Assembly (NCBI RefSeq): GCF_007827695.1
Contig: NZ_VITA01000018.1
Coordinates: 53,185 to 117,184, forward strand
Length of the DNA: 64,000 nucleotides
Reading direction: 5' to 3'
Source: Sinorhizobium medicae
GTDB taxonomy: Bacteria; Pseudomonadota; Alphaproteobacteria; Rhizobiales; Rhizobiaceae
The translations under genes were made by a program, and so were the position numbers. This document shows, piece after piece, positions 18,979 to 28,034 of this stretch. The notes under the pieces are model-generated. The model was not told where the DNA came from. It did not search any database and saw only the letters and a list, made by a program, of their open reading frames with translations. The number at the start of each line of letters is the position of its first letter. Within the stretch, counting starts at the first letter, position 1.

Positions 18979-20025
18979 TCAGCGTCTGCCTCTTTTCGAG
19001 AGCGCAAAGGTGAAAATCAGGGCAATGACCAGCACCGCGCCCTTGACGAAATCCTGGGTGTAGTAGGGCGCGTTCATCATCGTCAGGCCCTGCAGCAGGA
19101 TGCCGACGAAGAGCGCGCCGACGGCCGTGCCGAAGGCGTTCGGCTTAGTGGCACCGAGTACGGCGAAACCGATCAGCGCAGCGGCGACGGCGTCCAGCAG
19201 CAGGTTGTTGCCGGAGGCGATATCCCCGCGGCCGAGGCGGGCCGCGAGCAGGATACCGCCGATCGAGGCAAAGACGCCGGAAATGATATAGGCCCAGATT
19301 TTGTAAGCATTGACCGGCGCGCCCGCGAGGCTGGCGGCACGTTCGTTCGAGCCCACGGCGTACATCATCCGGCCGAAGCGCGTATATTCGAGGAAGAACC
19401 AGATAACGACCGCAAGAATAATCAGGACCACGACAGAGACCGGCACGAGATTTGGCAGGACGAAATCGAAGCGATGACGCCCGAGCGCCAGAAAGGCAGG
19501 GCTGAAAGTGCCGGGCGCAACGGTGCCGTCGGGCAGGGTCATGCCGGCGGCGATCGAGCGTCCCTCTGTCGGGATGCGCTGAAGGCCGAGCAGCAGGAAC
19601 ATCATGCCGAGCGTCGCGAGCAGGTCGGGCACGCGCATGTAGACGATAATGATGCCATTGATCAGCCCGATGAGAACCCCGATCGAGAAGCACACGAGGG
19701 TCGCCGTCAAAGCATCCCCACCCAGCACGACCATGACGTAGGACGAGGCCATCATCGCCGTCGTGGCGATGGAGCCTATCGACAGGTCGAAGCCGCCGAC
19801 GACCAGGGTCGCCGTTACGCCGAGCGCGAGGATGCCTGTGATCGAGACCGATTGCAGAATGAAAACTGCGCTTTGCGGAGAGGCGAATCCACCGGTGACC
19901 AATGAGAAATAGAGGATCATCCCGGCCAAAAGCACGAGAAAGCCGTATCTTATCGCTGCTTCCCGCACGCCAGCTGACGACGGAATCGCCTGGCTCGCCG
20001 CCGGTTTGCTCTGTTCAATGCTCAT
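18979..20025 (-). CDS. ribose-type ABC transporter permease
   Basis: 348 aa, RbsC-like BPD_transp_2 permease with eight to ten membrane segments (SITGILALGVTATLVVGGFD and SIGSIATTAMMAS are typical; FGRMMYAVGSNERAASLAG is the cytoplasmic loop contacting the ATPase). Its ATG overlaps the stop of the ATPase gene by 4 nt. It forms the channel of the importer whose binding protein follows 50 nt downstream. Confidence 0.9.
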   Translation of the reverse strand: MSIEQSKPAASQAIPSSAGVREAAIRYGFLVLLAGMILYFSLVTGGFASPQSAVFILQSVSITGILALGVTATLVVGGFDLSIGSIATTAMMASSYVMVVLGGDALTATLVCFSIGVLIGLINGIIIVYMRVPDLLATLGMMFLLLGLQRIPTEGRSIAAGMTLPDGTVAPGTFSPAFLALGRHRFDFVLPNLVPVSVVVLIILAVVIWFFLEYTRFGRMMYAVGSNERAASLAGAPVNAYKIWAYIISGVFASIGGILLAARLGRGDIASGNNLLLDAVAAALIGFAVLGATKPNAFGTAVGALFVGILLQGLTMMNAPYYTQDFVKGAVLVIALIFTFALSKRGRR

Positions 20026-21539
20026 GATCCGCTGACCTGTTGGTGTTTTTGCCCTGCGATCTCGGAGAGAAGCCGCTCGACATCGATGCCGGCGTTGCGA
20101 TGTTCGCCGACGATGGTCTGCTCCGACATGACCAGAATGCGGTCCGCGACCTCGAAGGCTTCGTCCAGCTCGGTCAGGAAAAGGATGGTAGAGCGCCCGA
20201 CCGCGGAAGCGCGCAGCTTCGCTCCGATGTCGCGGCGCGCAGCGATATCGACGCCTTGGAACGGCTCATCGAGGATGAGAACGCGAGATGGCTCGGAAAG
20301 CCAGCGGCCGACCATCACCTTCTGCTGGTTGCCGCCCGACAGCGTTTGCATTTCGTCTCGCTCGCTGCGGCAAACGACGCCAAGGGAGGTGATCTGCCCC
20401 CTCGCCCTCGCCCGCTCCGCACGCCGGTTCGACACGCTGAAGCGAGAGAGCCTCCGCAGAAAGGGTAGGCTCGTATTCTCATAGATGTTGAAATCGGGGA
20501 CGATGCCACTTTCGGCACGATCCTTGGCGACCAGGAAAACGCCGCGCGCAATAGCCTGACCTGTCGCTTTCGGCGCATAAGGCTGCCCATCGAGCACCAT
20601 CTTGCCGGCGGCGGGAGAACGCGCGCCGAAAAGGGTTTCGGCAAGCGCAGTCTTTCCAACGCCCACCAGGCCGGTGACAGCAACGATCTCGCCGTCGCCC
20701 AAACTCAGATCGATGGGGCGCGACTGCGCAGAGAGCCTCAGGCCGCAGGCTTTGAAAACAGGGGCGCCTGCTTCCCTAACATTGACAGAACCTGACGAGA
20801 CCTTCTTGCCCAGCATCGCATTGACGGCGCCTTCATAATCGAGATCGGGTCCCTCGAAACTGCCGGCAATACGACCATCGCGCAGCGCGACGATGCTGTC
20901 GGCAAGCCGCCGGATATCCGACATACGATGCGAAATATAAAGGATGGCCACGCCCCGCGCCTTCAGCCGACCGATGAGCTCGAACAGCCTCTCGGCCTCG
21001 GCGCTGGATAAAGACGATGTCGGCTCGTCAAGGATCAGTACCTTGGGCTCATGCGCCATCGCCCTGGCAATCGCCACCATCTGGCGGTCGGCAAGTGTAA
21101 GCTCGCTGATGCCGGCGCCGAGGTTTATCGAGAGCCCCATGCGGGAGGCGACCGCCGCCGCCTCGAGGCGCACCCGGCGCGGATTGAAGAAGAACCGCGC
21201 GCCCTTTCTGTTGAGACGGTCGAGAGTGAGATTGGTCGCGACGTCGAGATCGGCAACGACGCCGTCGTCAATGCTCTGGTGCACTGTCACGACGCCGGCC
21301 CGGATCGCTCCTGCGGGCGTTGCTGGTTCGAAAGGTTGGTCTGCGAGGGTGATCGTTCCGGCATCCCGCCGGTACACGCCACTCAGTATGCGCACGAGCG
21401 TCGACTTCCCGGCGCCGTTGGCGCCCATCAGAATGGTGACTGCACCCGGCTTGAGTGCGAGATCAACCCCCTGAAGCACCGGCACAGCCCCGAAGGTTTT
21501 CCGCACGCCCGCAATGCGAAACACTGCCTGTTCGCCCAT
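20022..21539 (-). CDS. ribose-type ABC transporter ATPase, two-domain
   Basis: 505 aa, RbsA-like. The first domain has Walker A GANGAGKST, the signature region LTLADRQMVAIARA and Walker B VLILDEPTSSLS. The second domain keeps an intact-looking P-loop, GLVGVGKTAL, with signature LSGGNQQKVMVGRWL and VLILDEPFQGVD. Start ATG 21539 follows GGGAGGAGAAC; 14 more in-frame residues upstream have no ribosome site. It is the first gene of the minus-strand importer operon, with the palindromic operator 41 nt before its start codon. Confidence 0.9.
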   Translation of the reverse strand: MGEQAVFRIAGVRKTFGAVPVLQGVDLALKPGAVTILMGANGAGKSTLVRILSGVYRRDAGTITLADQPFEPATPAGAIRAGVVTVHQSIDDGVVADLDVATNLTLDRLNRKGARFFFNPRRVRLEAAAVASRMGLSINLGAGISELTLADRQMVAIARAMAHEPKVLILDEPTSSLSSAEAERLFELIGRLKARGVAILYISHRMSDIRRLADSIVALRDGRIAGSFEGPDLDYEGAVNAMLGKKVSSGSVNVREAGAPVFKACGLRLSAQSRPIDLSLGDGEIVAVTGLVGVGKTALAETLFGARSPAAGKMVLDGQPYAPKATGQAIARGVFLVAKDRAESGIVPDFNIYENTSLPFLRRLSRFSVSNRRAERARARGQITSLGVVCRSERDEMQTLSGGNQQKVMVGRWLSEPSRVLILDEPFQGVDIAARRDIGAKLRASAVGRSTILFLTELDEAFEVADRILVMSEQTIVGEHRNAGIDVERLLSEIAGQKHQQVSGS

Positions 21540-21579
21540 GTTCTCCTCCCAAGGCAGCACGTTAGGATAGCGTCTCATC

Positions 21580-21602
21580 AAATGTCAAGGTTATTGACAT
21601 TT
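21580..21602. promoter_or_regulatory. palindromic operator between importer and mtnKA
   Basis: AAATGTCAA (21580-21588), spacer GGTTA, TTGACATTT (21594-21602): a perfect 9-bp inverted repeat. It lies in the 147-bp space between the divergent ABC operon and mtnK, so one bound regulator could control uptake and metabolism together. The SorC-type regulator is the best candidate. Confidence 0.75.
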
Positions 21603-21686
21603 GCCAGCATGGTGCCTTAGCTGAGAACTCGTCACGCATGGCGACGTGCCGTGGAGGCTGTACGGCGCATGCAGGAGGAGGACCCT

Positions 21687-22958
21687 ATGGACAAGCAAGT
21701 CTTCGAGGCGCTGAGCGCCGAGACGCTGCCGCTCCGCATTGGCGGCAACGCTGCTCTCAAAGAGAAGATCGGCGAGAATTGCGAACGCTGGACGGTCAAC
21801 GAAGTTGGCGACGGCAACCTCAATCTCGTATTCATCGTCACGGGCGACAAGGGTTCTGCGATAATCAAGCAGGCTCTCCCCTATGTGCGCCTCGTCGGTG
21901 AGAGCTGGCCGCTGCCGCTAAAGCGCTCTTTCTTCGAATATCATGCACTCGTGCGCCAGGGCGCGCGCGATCCGGGCATGGTGCCGGAAATCGTCTTCTT
22001 TGACGTTGAGCAGGCCATCATCGTCATGGAGTTTCTCACACCGCACGTCATTCTGCGCCGCGCACTGATAGAAGGTCGCCGGCTGCCGAAAATCGGCCGC
22101 GACCTCGGGCTCTTCGCCGCCCGCCCGCTCTTCCGGGGCTCCGACTTCTCCATGCCGACGCGCGAAAAGAAGGCCGACGTGGCGCTATTTGCCGACAATG
22201 TCGAACTCTGCGACATTACGGAAAACCTGGTCTTCTCCGATCCCTATTTCGAAGCCGAGCTCAATCGCCACACCGCGCCGCAACTCGATCCGCTGGTGGC
22301 CGAGCTGCGCGCAGACCGCGACCTCAAGGTCGAGGCGCAACGGTTGAAGCACCTTTTCTCTGCCAAGGCCGAAACACTCTGCCATGGCGACCTGCATACC
22401 GGTTCGATCATGGTGACGGACGACGAGACCCGCATCATCGATCCGGAGTTCGCCTTTTACGGGCCGATCAGCTTCGACGTCGGCATGCTCCTCGCCAATT
22501 TCTGGATGAGCTATTTCTCGCAAAGCGGGCATGAGGCCGAGCGTGGCTCACGTGACGAGGTGCGCTCCTATCTGCTCGACACGATTGAGACCATCTGGGA
22601 AACTTTCCGCGTCGAATTCTCGAGGCTCTGGCGCACGGAACGCCGCGGGATCCTCTACCAGGCAAGCCTCTTCGAAGACCGTGGCGACCCGCTCGCGGCC
22701 GAACAGGCATTAAACATCGTGCTCGACGAAATCTACCGCGAGATGCTGGGCTTCGCGGGCGTTGAAATACACCGCCGCATTCTCGGCCTCGCTCACAATG
22801 CCGATTTCGAGATGATCGCCGACCCGGATCGTCGCGCCAACTGCGAAAGCAAGGCGCTGAAACTCGGCCGCCATATCGCCGTGAACCGCCACCGTATCCA
22901 CAGCCTTAGGGACATTCGTGAGACGGCAGAACGGCTTCAGAAGGAAACACTCTCGTGA
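21687..22958 (+). CDS. mtnK: S-methyl-5-thioribose kinase
   Basis: 423 aa, the usual MtnK length. The protein is of the aminoglycoside-phosphotransferase-like kinase fold: catalytic [11 protein letters not shown] (about 232-242) and metal-binding [11 protein letters not shown] (about 249-259). The N-terminal [15 protein letters not shown] and [15 protein letters not shown] stretches are characteristic of MtnK. It phosphorylates 5-methylthioribose at C1 with ATP. ATG 21687 follows GGAGGAGGACCCT; upstream in-frame starts are unsupported. Its stop overlaps the mtnA start. With a dedicated importer opposite, the cell probably takes up external methylthioribose rather than only recycling its own. 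Confidence 0.93.
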   Translation: MDKQVFEALSAETLPLRIGGNAALKEKIGENCERWTVNEVGDGNLNLVFIVTGDKGSAIIKQALPYVRLVGESWPLPLKRSFFEYHALVRQGARDPGMVPEIVFFDVEQAIIVMEFLTPHVILRRALIEGRRLPKIGRDLGLFAARPLFRGSDFSMPTREKKADVALFADNVELCDITENLVFSDPYFEAELNRHTAPQLDPLVAELRADRDLKVEAQRLKHLFSAKAETLCHGDLHTGSIMVTDDETRIIDPEFAFYGPISFDVGMLLANFWMSYFSQSGHEAERGSRDEVRSYLLDTIETIWETFRVEFSRLWRTERRGILYQASLFEDRGDPLAAEQALNIVLDEIYREMLGFAGVEIHRRILGLAHNADFEMIADPDRRANCESKALKLGRHIAVNRHRIHSLRDIRETAERLQKETLS

Positions 22959-24049
22959 AAGTCGGAGACCGCCACTACCATACGATCTGGCTCAACGAGG
23001 ACGGCCGATCGGTCGATATCATCGACCAGCGCTGGTTGCCCCATGAATTCCGCGTGGTGACGCTCAAGACGATTGCCGATATCGCTGTCGCGATCCGGGA
23101 CATGTGGGTACGCGGCGCCCCGCTTATCGGCGTCACCGCTGCCTACGGCGTCGCGATCGCCATGGCGGAGGACCCCTCGGACACACATCTCGACTCGGTG
23201 TGGGAAGAGCTCCACGAGACGCGTCCGACCGCGATCAACCTGCGCTGGGCCCTGAATGCCATGCGCGAGCACTTGCGTGCGTTGCCGGAGCAGGAGCGTG
23301 CTGAAGCGGCTTATCAGCGCGCTGCCGAGATCGCAGAGGAAGACATCGAGCTGAACCGTGCGATAGGCGCCAACGGTCTCAAGGTGATCCGCGAAATTGC
23401 CGCGAGGAAGAAGCCGGGCGAACCGGTGAAAATCCTTACCCACTGCAATGCCGGATGGCTTGCAACCGTTGACTACGGCACCGCGACCGCTCCGATCTAC
23501 ATGGCGGTCGAGGAAGGTCTTCCCGTCCACGTCTATGTCGACGAGACGCGGCCACGCAATCAGGGAGCCTATCTGACCGCCTGGGAAATGAACGGCCACG
23601 GCGTACCTCATACGTTGATCGTCGACAATGCAGGCGGACATCTCATGCAGCATGGGGACGTCGATCTCGTCATCGTCGGCACGGATCGCACCACGGCCAA
23701 TGGCGACGTCTGCAACAAGATCGGGACCTATCTGAAGGCCCTTGCCGCGCGCGACAACGGCATCCCGTTCTACGTGGCGCTTCCCTCTCCGACCATCGAC
23801 TGGACCGTCCATGACGGGGTGAAGGAAATCCCGATCGAGGAGCGGGCGGGTGAAGAAGTGAGCTTCGTGCAGGGACGAGCGCCCGACGGCTCGATTGCCA
23901 GCGTGCGCATTTCGCCGGAAGGCAGCCCGGCAGCCAACCCGGCCTTTGATGTTACGCCTGCACGCCTCATCACCGGCCTCATTACCGAGCGCGGCGTCGC
24001 CGACGCTTCGCCGGAAGGCCTGAAGGCACTTTTCCCGGAACGGAGTTGA
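22955..24049 (+). CDS. mtnA: S-methyl-5-thioribose-1-phosphate isomerase
   Basis: 364 aa, full length. It converts methylthioribose-1-phosphate to methylthioribulose-1-phosphate. Both catalytic residues are present: C164 in [10 protein letters not shown] and D244 in [11 protein letters not shown]. The N-terminal [19 protein letters not shown] is a family signature. It starts with GTG overlapping the mtnK stop (GTGA). No mtnB/C/D or aldolase gene lies in the window, so the later steps are encoded elsewhere, either through the methionine salvage route or an aldolase shunt to DHAP. Confidence 0.95.
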   Translation: MKVGDRHYHTIWLNEDGRSVDIIDQRWLPHEFRVVTLKTIADIAVAIRDMWVRGAPLIGVTAAYGVAIAMAEDPSDTHLDSVWEELHETRPTAINLRWALNAMREHLRALPEQERAEAAYQRAAEIAEEDIELNRAIGANGLKVIREIAARKKPGEPVKILTHCNAGWLATVDYGTATAPIYMAVEEGLPVHVYVDETRPRNQGAYLTAWEMNGHGVPHTLIVDNAGGHLMQHGDVDLVIVGTDRTTANGDVCNKIGTYLKALAARDNGIPFYVALPSPTIDWTVHDGVKEIPIEERAGEEVSFVQGRAPDGSIASVRISPEGSPAANPAFDVTPARLITGLITERGVADASPEGLKALFPERS

Positions 24050-24105
24050 GCGACGGCTCGTTCAGATGCCCCCGGGCGGCCAAAACGAAACCAGGTCTTT
24101 CGCCG

Positions 24106-24993
24106 CTATCGCCACCGTCGTACGTGCTCGATCAAGGCCCGCATCTTTGGCGCCATGTTGCGGCGCTGAGGGAAGTACAGATAAAATCCGGGGAATGGCG
24201 GAAGGAAATCTTCCAGCAGAGGGACGAGTCGACCGTCCTCCACGAATGGCCGGAAGGTCTCTTCCGTTGCGAAGGTGATCCCTGCCCCGCAGAGTGCTGA
24301 ACGAAGCATGAAGCGCAGATCATTGGTGGTGATCTGCGGCTCGACCGCCACGTCGAATGGAATTCCGTTTTCTTCGAATTCCCATCTGTAGGGCGCGACA
24401 TTCGGCGCTCGCCGCCATCCGACGCAGCGATGATGCACCAGTTCGCGCGGATGCAGCGGTGTGCCGTGCGCGGCCAGATAGGATGGGGCAGCAACGGCCA
24501 TCTCGCGCTGGTCCCCCGTCAAGGGCACCGCGATCATGTCCTGCTCGATCACCTCGCCAAGCCTGACACCAGCGTCGAAACCCGCGGCCACGATGTCGAA
24601 CTCCTCGTCCGTTACGGTGACATCCATCGTCACCTTCGGATGTGCCTCGGCAAAGGAGGCAATGAGCGGACCGGAAAGGAAACGCTCGGCGATCGAGGTG
24701 ACCGCGACCCGCAGGTGGCCGCGCGGCTCATCCTCGGCCGCCACACGATCGAGTGCCGATGCAATGTCCGACAGGGGCTGCGACAGAGCCTCACGCAGAC
24801 GCTCCCCCGCCTCGGTCAGCCGCACCGAGCGCGTGGTGCGGGTGACGAGCGTCGTACCAAAGGCATCTTCGAGCCTCCGCACCCCTTGGCTGACGGCAGA
24901 GCGCGTCACGCCGAGCCTATCTGCGGCAGCACGGAAATTATCCTCTTCAGCGACCGCCACGAAGAGCGGCAGAAGGTTCATGTCAATTTGCAT
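24106..24993 (-). CDS. LysR-family transcriptional regulator
   Basis: 295 aa. The N-terminal helix-turn-helix reads FVAVAEEDNFRAAADRLGVTRSAVSQGVRRLE (split here by position, about 12-43). The effector domain shows the usual LRVAVTSIAERFLSGPLI start near 95. It is divergent from a short-chain dehydrogenase gene 99 bp away and probably regulates it, an arrangement common in rhizobia. The start could be ATG 24993 or 24981; neither has a strong ribosome site. Confidence 0.85.
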   Translation of the reverse strand: MQIDMNLLPLFVAVAEEDNFRAAADRLGVTRSAVSQGVRRLEDAFGTTLVTRTTRSVRLTEAGERLREALSQPLSDIASALDRVAAEDEPRGHLRVAVTSIAERFLSGPLIASFAEAHPKVTMDVTVTDEEFDIVAAGFDAGVRLGEVIEQDMIAVPLTGDQREMAVAAPSYLAAHGTPLHPRELVHHRCVGWRRAPNVAPYRWEFEENGIPFDVAVEPQITTNDLRFMLRSALCGAGITFATEETFRPFVEDGRLVPLLEDFLPPFPGFYLYFPQRRNMAPKMRALIEHVRRWR

Positions 24994-25092
24994 TGTAAAG
25001 CGCTTCTAACCACCGAGTTCAGTGATCGACGGATACCGGCGACAGTCAACAAAGTCCATCTTATCCGTGTAAGCAACGAACGGAGTTACAGC

Positions 25093-25815
25093 ATGGACAA
25101 GGTCATTCTGATCACCGGCGCATCCAGTGGTATCGGCGAGGGCATCGCCCGGGAGCTTGGCGCAGCCGGAGCGAGATTATTGTTGGGTGCGCGCCGCCTG
25201 GACCGTATCGAGGCCATTGCCGAAGACATCAGGAGCGCAGGCGGAACCGCCAGGGCGCAGATACTGGACGTGACCGATCGTCAGTCGATGGCAGCCTTTG
25301 CGAAGAGCGCAGTTGAGACATGGGGCCGCATCGACGTTCTGGTGAACAATGCCGGCGTCATGCCGCTCTCGCCGCTTTCGGCCCTGAAGCTAGACGAATG
25401 GGAGCACATGGTCGACGTGAACATCAAGGGCGTGCTTTGGGGCATCGGCGCGGTGTTGCCGGTCATGACGGCACAGCATAGCGGACAGATCATCAACATC
25501 GGTTCCATCGGCGCTCTGTCGGTCGTCCCCACGGCCGCGGTCTATTGTGCGACGAAGTTTGCCGTTCGCGCGATATCCGACGGGCTACGCCAGGAGAGCA
25601 GCAACATTCGCGTGACCTGTGTGAACCCCGGCGTCGTCGAGAGCGAGCTTGCGCAAACCATCACCCACGAAGACACCATGGCAGCGATGGACGCCTATCG
25701 CGCCATCGCGTTACAGCCGGCCGATATCGCGCGTGCGATCCGGCAGGTGATCGAGGCTCCGGCGAGCGTCGACACCAGCGAGATCACGATCAGGCCGACC
25801 GCATCGAGCAACTGA
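25093..25815 (+). CDS. short-chain dehydrogenase/reductase (SDR)
   Basis: 240 aa classical SDR. NAD(P)-binding GASSGIG is at about 9-15, NNAG is present, and the active site is YCATK with the upstream catalytic serine in INIGSIGAL. Arginines after the first strand (GARRLDR) favour NADP. Start ATG 25093 has GGAG upstream. A divergent LysR gene probably controls it. Substrate unknown. Confidence 0.88.
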   Translation: MDKVILITGASSGIGEGIARELGAAGARLLLGARRLDRIEAIAEDIRSAGGTARAQILDVTDRQSMAAFAKSAVETWGRIDVLVNNAGVMPLSPLSALKLDEWEHMVDVNIKGVLWGIGAVLPVMTAQHSGQIINIGSIGALSVVPTAAVYCATKFAVRAISDGLRQESSNIRVTCVNPGVVESELAQTITHEDTMAAMDAYRAIALQPADIARAIRQVIEAPASVDTSEITIRPTASSN

Positions 25816-25941
25816 TCCGGCGCGAGCCGACCCCGTCGGTTTCCCGCAGTCTCTTCCGGGCCGCCTGACCGGCGCGGAACAGAGCTCGGTCGGCCGCCGC
25901 CACGACCTAATTATTGAACCCTTGGAAATGAGGAGATTGAC

Positions 25942-26271
25942 ATGCGTAGCTTTGCAACCTTGATGACCGCTGCACTGCTAAGCCAGTCCGTAAACGCCGG
26001 AGAGTCCGGTTCTGAGGCCAACCACTCCTATGTCGGGCTGTGGGTCACGGAAGACAACTATATCCGGCATGAACTCCTGCCGAACGGGCGCTATGTCGAG
26101 GCGCGCGGTACGCGTGAACGCGCCTATGAAGGACGTTACGAAGTCACGGGCACGCATATCGAATATTGGGATGACACAGGTTTCACCGCAGATGGAGATT
26201 TCATTGCGGGCGTGCTGCATCACGCCGGCATGATTCTCTATCGCCGACCGGAACAGCGCGCCCTTCCTTGA
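25942..26271 (+). CDS. Atu4866-type small secreted protein
   Basis: 109 aa. N-terminal signal-like segment (residues about 1-19). The body matches the Atu4866 family as I recall it (YVGLWVTEDNYIRHELLPNG, then YEGRYEVTGTHIEYWDDTGF). This is a small beta-rich family from Agrobacterium with no assigned function, often next to LysR/SDR genes as here. A GGAGATTG ribosome site precedes the ATG. Possibly co-transcribed with the SDR gene (126-bp gap). Confidence 0.75.
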   Translation: MRSFATLMTAALLSQSVNAGESGSEANHSYVGLWVTEDNYIRHELLPNGRYVEARGTRERAYEGRYEVTGTHIEYWDDTGFTADGDFIAGVLHHAGMILYRRPEQRALP

Positions 26272-26366
26272 TCCGGAAAGTCCCGAGTGCCGCCGTATAG
26301 CGCGTCAAGCGGAACTTTTGCGTTCTTGCCTCTATTTAGCGGGTGTCGGTTTCGGAGAATTCCGCC

Positions 26367-27887
26367 ATGAATGTGAGCGCTGAAAGAACGGTTTCCCTGT
26401 GGGCGGCGGTGGAAGTTGCGCCTGACGCCGCGCCACTCACCCGGGATGAGCAAGTCGATGTCGCGGTTATCGGATCCGGAATCGCCGGCTTGTCGGTAGC
26501 CTACGAACTCGCGCTCGCGGGCCAGAAAGTGGCCGTCATCGATCGCGGTCCTATCGGCAGCGGAATGACGGCCCGCACGACCGCGCATCTGACATCGATC
26601 TGCGACGACTATTTTTCCAAGCTCATCGAATTGCGAGGGCATGACCTGGCGCGGCTCTTTTACGAGAGCCAATCGGCCGCAATCGACCGCATTGAAGCGA
26701 TCCAACAGACGGAGCGTGTCGCTTGCGATTTCAGGCGCGTCGATGGATTCCTTTTTCCATCATCCGCAACGCAGGAAGCCGACCTCGAACGCGAACTCGA
26801 CGCCGCACTCCAAATCGGCGTCGCCGTCGAACGAACCACCGGTCTGCCCTTTGCGGGGTTTTCCGCCTCCCCCGCTCTGCGCTACGCCGGTCAGGCGACA
26901 TTCCACCCGCTCAAATATCTGCGCGCGCTGGCCGTCGCAGTCCGCGCGCGCGGTGGCGCGCTTTTCGCCGACACCGTGGTGGAAAAGGTCGAGGAAACCG
27001 AGAGCGGGGTCCGCGTTGCAACAACTTCCGGCTTCGTCGTCACTGGAAAATGGGCGATCGTTGCTACAAATTCTCCGATCAACGACCGTGTCGCCCTCCA
27101 TACCAAACAGGCACCCTACCGAACCTATGCCATGTCGTTCGAGATCGCGCGCGGTGTCGTCCCTGACGCTCTCTACTGGGATACCGAAGACCCTTATCAC
27201 TATGTTCGCCTGCAACCCGGCGATGGAGAAACGGACTCTCTCATCGTCGGCGGTGAAGACCATAAAACCGGCGCCGTCGACGATGCCGGCGAGCGCTTTG
27301 CGAGGCTGGGCGCCTGGGTCAGAAGCCTGGTGCCCGATCTCGGCGCCGAAACGCACAGATGGTCGGGGCAGGTGATGGAAACCATCGACTACACCGGCTT
27401 TATCGGGCTCAATCCCGGCAACAACAGAGTGTTCGTCGTTACCGGCGACTCCGGCGAAGGCATGACCCACGGTGTGGTTGCCTCTCTTGTGATCCGTGAT
27501 CTCGTTCGTAACGGCGACAGCCCTTGGCGCGAGGCTTATAACCCTTCCCGCAAGACCGCACGGGCGTTCCGCGATTATCTCGTGGAAAACGCGACGGCGA
27601 TCAAGAATTTCGCCGAATATGTCGCGCCTGGCGAAATCGATGCGGTGGAAAAGCTGCAGCCGGGTGAAGGTGCCATCGTCCGCGAAGGGCTCACCAAAAT
27701 CGCTGCCTATCGGGACGAGGATGGCACACTCTACAAACGTTCGGCATCCTGCACGCATGTCGGCTGCCACGTGCACTGGAACTCCCTCGAGCGCTGCTGG
27801 GACTGCCCGTGTCACGGATCGCATTTTGCCTTCGACGGCACAGCTCTCAACGGGCCGGCTGTGTCTCCCTTGTCTGACCTGAAATAG
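26367..27887 (+). CDS. FAD-dependent oxidoreductase with C-terminal Rieske domain
   Basis: 506 aa. The N-terminal DAO-type FAD domain begins VAVIGSGIAGLSVAYELALAG (about 32-52). A Rieske [2Fe-2S] domain occupies the last 50 or so residues: CTHVGCHVHWN supplies one C-X-H pair and CPCHGSHF supplies C-X2-H. This fusion is a recognised group with undefined substrate. Electron flow between flavin and cluster is inferred. Start ATG 26367 has GGAG 9 nt upstream. Flanked by an Atu4866-like gene and a sensor kinase, both on the same strand but separated by 95 and 147 bp. Confidence 0.85.
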   Translation: MNVSAERTVSLWAAVEVAPDAAPLTRDEQVDVAVIGSGIAGLSVAYELALAGQKVAVIDRGPIGSGMTARTTAHLTSICDDYFSKLIELRGHDLARLFYESQSAAIDRIEAIQQTERVACDFRRVDGFLFPSSATQEADLERELDAALQIGVAVERTTGLPFAGFSASPALRYAGQATFHPLKYLRALAVAVRARGGALFADTVVEKVEETESGVRVATTSGFVVTGKWAIVATNSPINDRVALHTKQAPYRTYAMSFEIARGVVPDALYWDTEDPYHYVRLQPGDGETDSLIVGGEDHKTGAVDDAGERFARLGAWVRSLVPDLGAETHRWSGQVMETIDYTGFIGLNPGNNRVFVVTGDSGEGMTHGVVASLVIRDLVRNGDSPWREAYNPSRKTARAFRDYLVENATAIKNFAEYVAPGEIDAVEKLQPGEGAIVREGLTKIAAYRDEDGTLYKRSASCTHVGCHVHWNSLERCWDCPCHGSHFAFDGTALNGPAVSPLSDLK

Positions 27888-28034
27888 CCGCTGCAGGCGT
27901 CCAGGACACTTTCCTCATTCCGCTTCTGGAATGGCGCTTCCTGTGCCGCGCACGCCGATACCTCGCCCCCGCGCATTTTGGCTCCCCGCCATCGCTGTTT
28001 CTGCTACACTTGATTTCCAACGTGGGGACTCGAA

